Positions 5,914-10,129 of a stretch of DNA of 10,129 nt are shown here, in pieces. The DNA lies in contig JAJRPK010000198.1 in the NCBI GenBank assembly GCA_024280785.1, positions 1 to 10,129 of the forward strand. The letters are read 5' to 3'. The notes under the pieces are model-generated. The model did no database searches and was not told the DNA's origin. It saw only the letters and a program-made list of their open reading frames with translations. Position numbers and translations under genes: made by a program. Position 1 is the first letter of the stretch. The number at the start of each line of letters is the position of its first letter. The DNA comes from Gammaproteobacteria bacterium. GTDB taxonomy: Bacteria; Pseudomonadota; Gammaproteobacteria; Pseudomonadales; UBA7434.

Positions 5914-7323
5914 TTACCTGACCGTATAAACAGCAGTAATGCGTGCGGACATTTCGTCAAAATCCAGAATCTCAGTTTGGTCGTAGTCTGTATCCCGTGA
6001 TCGGTGATTTACAGAAAAACGGAACGTGAAACTGTCGGTTAACGCCAAGCTTGCATCGAGATTTATAGTGAGAGTGTCATCCGTTCGATTGTCAGTATCA
6101 AACTTTGCCCGCCGGAAAGATGCATCTACTCCCGTTGATAGCTTGGAGTTGACTTGATAGCGCAGTAACGAACGAATTCTTTGTCCTTTGTTATTGCCTA
6201 CGTTAATAATTGAGCTCTGGTCATTTTGATCGAAATCTTCTTGATCATAGCTGTATGTTGCAAGCCATGAGCAGCCTCGACATAGGTGATCATGAGAGTA
6301 GGTCACGCTAACATTTGTTCGTTCTACAATAGCAATTTGGTCGAAATTGCTAAATGATGCGCTAGATGTGTTAGAGCTTTGGGCGTTTAGCCCAAAGCTG
6401 CTGGAGCCACGGGCATTTAGCCCAATGCTAGAGTCTGTTAATTGACGAACGACATCGATAGTAATAGCTTGGCCGCTAAACTCTCGATTAAAGTTAATTG
6501 CACCATAGAAACCTTGGGTATCACTACTCTGGTCGCGTTCAATCTGGTTGGCGCCGAGCTGGATGCTGTAGCTGCCACTGGCTAACTGGACATTATAGCC
6601 GGCAAATAGTTGGTTGTAGGTAATGTCTGAGCTATTGTCGTCGGGTTTAGTCGTTGACTGGGTATAACCGAGATTGAAATTGGAAGTTCTTGTGAGCGAA
6701 TGTTCCCAAGTAAGGCCAGCTTGCTGTCGCTTGCTGTCTAAGTTTTGTCGCTCATCGGGGGTTTCAAATTCGGCGTCTCCTTGCTTGAGTATCGTGTAAG
6801 CAAGAGTCAGAATTAAATTATCCGCTTGGGATAGTCGGGCAGTGAATTTGGGGCCAGTAGTCAGAATTTGCCGAGTCTCTCGGGTGTCGGGTGTGTCGAC
6901 TACACGTTGATTAGCGAGGGCTTCGCGAATTTGGTGGTTAAAATCCCAAGCAAACCGCTCGTCAACTATGTTCCAATTGGCATTTGTCGTGCCGGTGATA
7001 TTGCTGCGGGTGTCAATGGTCTGATTTTTGTAATCGCGGTAGCGAGCATCGTAATCGAGATTGATGGTCAGGGTTTTACTTTCGTGAGAAACTCCAAACC
7101 CAGCGCCTACTCCGGCATTGCTGTCCTCTTGCTCTTGGCCGTCGCGTTGCCGATTACTGTTATCCGAATATCCACCAAAGGCTTCGAATTCCAGATTGTA
7201 ATCCAAGGCAGCGACAGAAGTGCTGGTTGCGGCAAATATGCATAGTGCCGTTAGACGCCCCCACTTAGTTAATGGGTGCTTACTCAAAAATGCGCGTGGA
7301 AACAGTCGAATAAAAGGGGCCAT
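5914..7323 (-). CDS. Outer-membrane beta-barrel protein, function unassigned
   Basis: A 469-residue exported protein. An N-terminal basic region (R6, R10, K15, K20, R23) is followed by a hydrophobic stretch and a signal-peptidase site at about SVAA|LDYN (39/40). The mature part opens with EFEAFGGYSDNSNR and consists almost wholly of alternating amphipathic strands ending in aromatic turns, about 16-20 by eye, so it should form a barrel. It resembles the putative porins found near exopolysaccharide genes (BBP2-like or PEP-CTERM-associated barrels), but I cannot assign it to one. Oddities: a 10-residue tandem repeat (GLNARGSS/GLNAQSSN, 300-319), a CRGC motif (348-351) and a C-terminus ending VYTVR instead of an aromatic residue. 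A GTG at 7374 would add 17 residues, but a TATACT -10-like box lies within that extension and there is no ribosome binding site, so the ATG at 7323 is preferred. Confidence 0.75.
   Translation of the reverse strand: MAPFIRLFPRAFLSKHPLTKWGRLTALCIFAATSTSVAALDYNLEFEAFGGYSDNSNRQRDGQEQEDSNAGVGAGFGVSHESKTLTINLDYDARYRDYKNQTIDTRSNITGTTNANWNIVDERFAWDFNHQIREALANQRVVDTPDTRETRQILTTGPKFTARLSQADNLILTLAYTILKQGDAEFETPDERQNLDSKRQQAGLTWEHSLTRTSNFNLGYTQSTTKPDDNSSDITYNQLFAGYNVQLASGSYSIQLGANQIERDQSSDTQGFYGAINFNREFSGQAITIDVVRQLTDSSIGLNARGSSSFGLNAQSSNTSSASFSNFDQIAIVERTNVSVTYSHDHLCRGCSWLATYSYDQEDFDQNDQSSIINVGNNKGQRIRSLLRYQVNSKLSTGVDASFRRAKFDTDNRTDDTLTINLDASLALTDSFTFRFSVNHRSRDTDYDQTEILDFDEMSARITAVYTVR
6335..6434 (-). 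repeat. 30-bp in-frame tandem repeat with a 10-bp hairpin inside the beta-barrel gene
   Basis: Two adjacent in-frame units encode IGLNARGSSS and FGLNAQSSNT (residues 300-319); the units themselves fall within about 6365-6425. One unit contains a perfect 10-bp inverted repeat, AGCTTTGGGC/GCCCAAAGCT with a 5-nt loop (6375-6399). The other holds only a 4-bp remnant, GGGC/GCCC (6411-6424). The repeat probably lengthens a surface loop. Confidence 0.7.
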
Positions 7324-7359
7324 AACGATAGATAACCCTATGATTACAATGATTTCTTG

Positions 7360-7365
7360 AGTATA
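7360..7365 (-). promoter_or_regulatory. Possible -10 box for the beta-barrel gene
   Basis: TATACT on the minus strand (5 of 6 matches to consensus) lies 36 bp upstream of the preferred ATG at 7323. No convincing -35 precedes it. If real, it supports the shorter start, because the GTG-initiated version would begin upstream of the transcription start. Confidence 0.3.
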
Positions 7366-7435
7366 GCTGTTCACCGACTGTTAGCGTGCGAGAGGAGTGT
7401 GAATACTACTATCCTCACAAATTGGACAGGTTTGT

Positions 7436-8650
7436 TTAAGAGAATCGCTCAAATACTAAGCTTGCGTTAGTACCACCAAAGCCAAAACTATTTGACATTA
7501 CCCGGTCAATCTTAGCGTTTTCTTGCGTCTTTGTTACGATAGGTATGTTACTGGCTTCGGGGTCTAATTCTTCAATATTTGCAGAGCCCGCGATAAAATG
7601 CTCTTGCATCATCAGCAGAGAATAAATTGCTTCTTGCGCGCCAGTTGCCCCCAGAGAGTGGCCAGTAAGGGACTTGGTCGAGCTTATCTTGGGCATATTG
7701 GCTGAGAAAACTTCGCTCATGGCTTTTAGTTCTACTACATCGCCAACGGGTGTGCTGGTTCCGTGTGCGTTGATGTAGTCGATTGGCCCATTTACCGTTG
7801 AGATAGCTTGTTGCATACATCTAACGGCTCCTTCTCCTGAGGGTGCGACCATATCTGCTCCATCGCCAGTTGCGCCGTAGCCAACCAATTCGGCGTAGAT
7901 TTTGGCGCCTCTTGCTTTAGCATGCTCGAGCTCCTCAAGCACTAACATACCGCCGCCGCCGGCAATAACAAATCCGTCTCGATGCGCATCGTAAGCACGA
8001 GATGCTTTGGTGGGGTTATCATTATATTTAGAAGATAATGCTCCCATGGCGTCAAATAAACTGCTTAAAGTCCAATGCTCTTCTTCGCCACCGCCCGCAA
8101 AAACGATATCTTGTTTTCCCATTTGGATTTGTTCCATAGCGTTGCCAATGCAGTGAGCACTGGTTGAGCAGGCTGAAGAAATGGAGTAATTAACCCCTTT
8201 AATCTTGAATCCAGTTGCTAAACAGGCGGATATGGTACTGCCCATTGTTTGCGTAACTCGATAGGGACCAACTCGCCTCAGGCCTTTGTTTCTTAGTATG
8301 TCGGCGGCTTCTACCTGACTGGCTGAGGATGCGCCACCTGATCCGGCAATAATACCTGTTCGCACGTTGGAGATATCACTTTGCTCTAAACCCGCATCGG
8401 CAATCGCGTCTTCCATTGCCACGTAAGCGTAGCCCGCGGCATCGCCCATAAAGCGCCACAGTTTTCGTTCGATGCGCTCGCTAAGGTTAATATCAACCAC
8501 GCCTGCAACATGGCTACGCATTCCAAGCTCAATGTATTGATTAATAACTTTAATGCCAGATAGTCCAGCTTTTAACGACCGGATGACATCATCGGCCGTT
8601 ATGCCCAAGCAAGACGTAATTCCTAAACCTGTAATGACAACTCTTTTCAT
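7436..8650 (-). CDS. fabB: 3-oxoacyl-[acyl-carrier-protein] synthase I, FabB
   Basis: A 404-residue condensing enzyme of unsaturated fatty acid synthesis that elongates the cis-3-decenoyl-ACP made by FabA. It opens MKRVVITGLGITSCLG. The catalytic set is complete: Cys161 in YSISSACSTSAHC (155-167), His296 in INAHGTSTPVGD (293-304), Lys326 and His331 in TKSLTGHSLGATG (325-337), plus the C-terminal SNSFGFGGTNASLV (386-399). GPYRVTQTM, KQDIVFAGGGEE and SKYNDNPTKASR-type blocks match FabB rather than FabF. The ATG at 8648-8650 has AAGG 9 nt upstream; the frame extends eight codons further but the family start is here. It follows fabA by 54 bp on the same strand, forming the classic fabAB operon. 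Confidence 0.96.
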   Translation of the reverse strand: MKRVVITGLGITSCLGITADDVIRSLKAGLSGIKVINQYIELGMRSHVAGVVDINLSERIERKLWRFMGDAAGYAYVAMEDAIADAGLEQSDISNVRTGIIAGSGGASSASQVEAADILRNKGLRRVGPYRVTQTMGSTISACLATGFKIKGVNYSISSACSTSAHCIGNAMEQIQMGKQDIVFAGGGEEEHWTLSSLFDAMGALSSKYNDNPTKASRAYDAHRDGFVIAGGGGMLVLEELEHAKARGAKIYAELVGYGATGDGADMVAPSGEGAVRCMQQAISTVNGPIDYINAHGTSTPVGDVVELKAMSEVFSANMPKISSTKSLTGHSLGATGAQEAIYSLLMMQEHFIAGSANIEELDPEASNIPIVTKTQENAKIDRVMSNSFGFGGTNASLVFERFS

Positions 8651-8704
8651 TGATAAAAACCTTAACTTAATCACATTAAACTATCGGTCATCGACAGCAG
8701 TAAT

Positions 8705-9211
8705 TTACTTGTCCTTGAACAAACCTACTCGCAGGTTTTTAGCCGTATAGATTTCTTGCCCATCCACCAGCATACGGCCATCGGCGATGCCCATAATAAG
8801 CTTGCGTTCAATCAGACGCTTCAAATCCAATTCATAAGTGACTAATTTAGAATCAGGAGTCACTTGCCCGGTAAATTTGATTTCGCCGGCACCCAGTGCT
8901 CGACCCCGCCCGGGATTGCCTTTCCAGCCAAGAAAAAATCCTACTAGCTGCCACATGGCGTCGAGCCCTAAACAGCCGGGCATCACAGGGTCACCGGGGA
9001 AGTGGCAGTCAAAAAACCACAAATCAGGGTTGATATCTAACTCTGCAACTACATGCCCTTTGCCGTTTTGCCCTCCGTCGACGGTAATATCGCTTATACG
9101 ATCGATCATCAGCATATTGCCGACGGGTAATTGCGCATTACCGGGGCCAAATAGGCGTCCGTGGCCGCAATCTAGCAATTCTTCTTTAGTAAATGTGTTC
9201 TGTAAGCTCAT
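8705..9211 (-). CDS. fabA: 3-hydroxydecanoyl-ACP dehydratase/isomerase FabA
   Basis: A 168-residue bifunctional dehydratase and trans-2/cis-3-decenoyl-ACP isomerase, the enzyme that introduces the double bond in bacterial anaerobic-type unsaturated fatty acid synthesis. The hot-dog domain carries LDINPDLWFFDCHFPGDP (58-75) and VMPGCLGLDAMWQLVGFFLG (76-95), with catalytic His70 and Asp84 at the same numbers as in E. coli FabA. GEIKFTGQVTP (109-119) is also typical. The ATG at 9209-9211 matches the family N-terminus (about 172 residues in E. coli); the ribosome binding site is weak (AAAGAT). It is the first gene of fabA-fabB, driven by the promoter at 9278-9306. Confidence 0.97.
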   Translation of the reverse strand: MSLQNTFTKEELLDCGHGRLFGPGNAQLPVGNMLMIDRISDITVDGGQNGKGHVVAELDINPDLWFFDCHFPGDPVMPGCLGLDAMWQLVGFFLGWKGNPGRGRALGAGEIKFTGQVTPDSKLVTYELDLKRLIERKLIMGIADGRMLVDGQEIYTAKNLRVGLFKDK

Positions 9212-9277
9212 AATAATAATATCTTTTTAAATTTGGTTATACTAATTAACGTAATGAGTTATTTGGTAAAGCACAGC

Positions 9278-9306
9278 ATTATAGGGAGTCTTGACTCGAT
9301 TTTTAA
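9278..9306 (-). promoter_or_regulatory. Sigma-70 promoter of fabA-fabB with a palindrome in its spacer
   Basis: On the minus strand a perfect -10 TATAAT (9278-9283) is separated by 17 bp from TTAAAA (9301-9306, 4 of 6 matches to -35). The spacer contains the perfect inverted repeat GAGTC-N2-GACTC (9286-9297). A protein bound there would cover the core promoter, so it would act as a repressor. The leader is about 60 nt. Confidence 0.75.
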
Positions 9307-9329
9307 CCGATAATGTCTGACCGATAATG
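9306..9329 (-). promoter_or_regulatory. Direct repeats and FadR-like site upstream of the fabA -35
   Basis: ACCGATAATG occurs at 9306-9315 and 9320-9329, perfect copies 14 bp apart and directly upstream of the -35. The 17-bp window 9310-9326, read on the minus strand, contains GGTCAGAC, which matches the GGTCnGAC core of the enterobacterial FadR operator. It is centred near -47, close to where FadR activates fabA in E. coli. The outer bases match poorly, and many relatives lack FadR, so the bound protein is uncertain. The position suits an activator. Confidence 0.4.
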
Positions 9330-9634
9330 ACAAGGTTGTATCGCAAGCGTATTTTATCCAAGCTTTGTGCAGTTTGGAAATGTTAATTCTCTAGACAGTT
9401 TCAAATGGTTGATGTGAATTAAAGAAGCTTGGGTTAATCCAAAAATAGCGCTCACATTTTTCTGTTGGTTTAGCGGCTTAACTTGAGTGGTGTATTTTAA
9501 CTTTTGTCGATGCGATGTCCAGCCGCTATAGCTTTTTCGCGATTGATTCTATTTGATGGTACAAGTCGATGGGAGAGGGTTTTACTATCGGCTTGCCTTG
9601 TAAAGCAGAATAAATTCTATCTTTTGTTTTTTAG
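9330..9634 (+). other. Long manC leader/upstream region
   Basis: No supportable gene lies here. The stretch must contain the manC promoter, but I found no convincing sigma-70 or sigma-54 pair. Visible structure includes an imperfect palindrome TTGGGTTAATCCAA (9429-9442) and an 8-bp perfect inverted repeat TAGCGGCT/AGCCGCTA (9471-9478 and 9521-9528), whose second arm leads into GCTATAGC and a run of five T (9525-9537). I saw no ops/JUMPstart core sequence. Confidence 0.4.
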
Positions 9635-9641
9635 TAAGGAG
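9635..9641 (+). promoter_or_regulatory. Strong Shine-Dalgarno that fixes the manC GTG start
   Basis: TAAGGAG stands 5 nt before the GTG at 9647-9649. It is the best ribosome binding site in the window and supports initiation at this non-ATG codon. Confidence 0.85.
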
Positions 9642-9646
9642 AGTAC

Positions 9647-10129
9647 GTGTTATTTCCAGTTATACTTTGTGGCGGTTCAGGTAGCCGGCTCTGGCCCTTG
9701 TCGAGAGAAGCTTATCCCAAACAGTTTCTCGATTTAACTAACGTCGGGCAGTCCATGTTACAGACAACGTTGAGTCGATTGAGTGGGCTACCTGAAACGG
9801 CCGCCCCTCTGGCTATTTGCAATCAAGGACACCGGTTTTTAGTTGCTGAACAGTTTGCGCAAATTGCTGTAAAACCATCCGGTATTTTGCTGGAACCTGT
9901 TGCCAGGAATATAGCACCAGCTGTGGCTCTGGCGGCACTGTCAGCTTTCGAAAAAGATTCTGATGCCGTGTTGCTGGTTTTACCCGCAGACCATTGTATT
10001 GAGCACGTTGATGCGTTTCAGCAGGCTGTTGCTACGGCTCGTTGCGTCGCCGATGCAGGGAATTTGGTGACATTCGGTATCGTACCTACCGCGCCCGAGA
10101 CGGGTTATGGGTACATTGAGAGCGGTGAC
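9647..10129 (+). CDS. manC: Mannose-1-phosphate guanylyltransferase, N-terminal part (cut by window end)
   Basis: 161 codons of a GDP-mannose pyrophosphorylase, which makes GDP-mannose from mannose-1-phosphate and GTP for exopolysaccharide, capsule or O-antigen. After the GTG start it reads LFPVILCGGSGSRLWPLSRE (2-21), the nucleotide-binding signature, followed by YPKQFL (23-28). It continues with LLEPVARNIAPA (81-92), LPADH with the metal-binding Asp (112-116) and FGIVPTAPETGYGYIE (143-158). These are all in register with ManC/AlgA/CpsB; the usual RNTAPA reads RNIAPA. The C-terminus is outside the window, so it cannot be said whether a phosphomannose isomerase domain follows. The gene diverges from fabA across 435 bp and may open a polysaccharide locus. 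Confidence 0.93.
   Translation, partial: MLFPVILCGGSGSRLWPLSREAYPKQFLDLTNVGQSMLQTTLSRLSGLPETAAPLAICNQGHRFLVAEQFAQIAVKPSGILLEPVARNIAPAVALAALSAFEKDSDAVLLVLPADHCIEHVDAFQQAVATARCVADAGNLVTFGIVPTAPETGYGYIESGD

Noticed and set aside
6868..7245. Open plus-strand frame opposite the beta-barrel gene
   Set aside because: It looks hydrophobic because it mirrors the barrel's alternating strands; it has no start signal and no recognisable family.
7324..7374. GTG-initiated 17-residue extension of the beta-barrel protein
   Set aside because: It has no Shine-Dalgarno, would place extra hydrophobic residues before a normal signal peptide, and contains a TATACT box that would suit a promoter for the internal ATG.
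8838..9230. Open plus-strand frame opposite fabA
   Set aside because: It is antisense to a certain gene, is proline- and serine-rich without a family pattern, and has no ribosome binding site; it is a shadow frame.

Overview
The window is a stretch of gammaproteobacterial chromosome with moderate GC content. FabA, FabB, MoaB, MoeA, L21, L27, S20 and Obg all read as close relatives of the Escherichia coli and Pseudomonas proteins, and the divergent fabAB genes, UUG-started rpsT and rplU-rpmA-obgE order fit that class. A marine Cellvibrionales/Pseudomonadales-like bacterium is my guess, but nothing here fixes the genus. There are twelve genes, two of them cut by the window ends. I saw no tRNA, rRNA, CRISPR array or transposase gene.

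Layout. (1) Positions 1-1704, minus strand: a ribosome-biogenesis block read as rpsT (S20), rplU (L21), rpmA (L27) and obgE (N-terminal 92 codons). A strong hairpin terminator separates rpmA from obgE. (2) Positions 1705-2193: a 489-bp divergent spacer holding the rpsT promoter and a 116-bp palindromic element with 33-bp arms and two internal hairpins, which looks like a small non-autonomous mobile or REP-like element. (3) Positions 2194-5707: molybdenum cofactor genes. moaB-moeA run on the plus strand, and a MocA-type nucleotidyltransferase and an XdhC/CoxI-family chaperone run on the minus strand. moeA and mocA converge with only 5 bp between them, and a 16-bp tandem repeat bridges the xdhC stop and the mocA start. 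(4) Positions 5914-7323: a signal-peptide-bearing outer-membrane beta-barrel of unassigned function. (5) Positions 7436-9211: fabA-fabB, the anaerobic-type unsaturated fatty acid pair, with a well-formed and decorated promoter. (6) From 9647 to the end: the start of a mannose-1-phosphate guanylyltransferase gene (manC/algA/cpsB type) behind a long leader, probably opening a polysaccharide locus.

How the parts fit. MoaB and MoeA carry out late steps of molybdopterin synthesis and Mo insertion. MocA would add CMP to give the cytosine dinucleotide cofactor, and XdhC would mature and hand it to a xanthine dehydrogenase/CO dehydrogenase-family hydroxylase. No such hydroxylase is in the window, so its client must lie elsewhere. 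FabA and FabB set membrane unsaturation. The beta-barrel and ManC could both belong to cell-surface polysaccharide biology, but that link is inference from proximity. I did not find a convincing new multi-gene system. The most unusual items are the palindromic element, the repeat-joined xdhC/mocA junction, the beta-barrel with its internal repeat, hairpin and CxxC, and the fabA promoter architecture.
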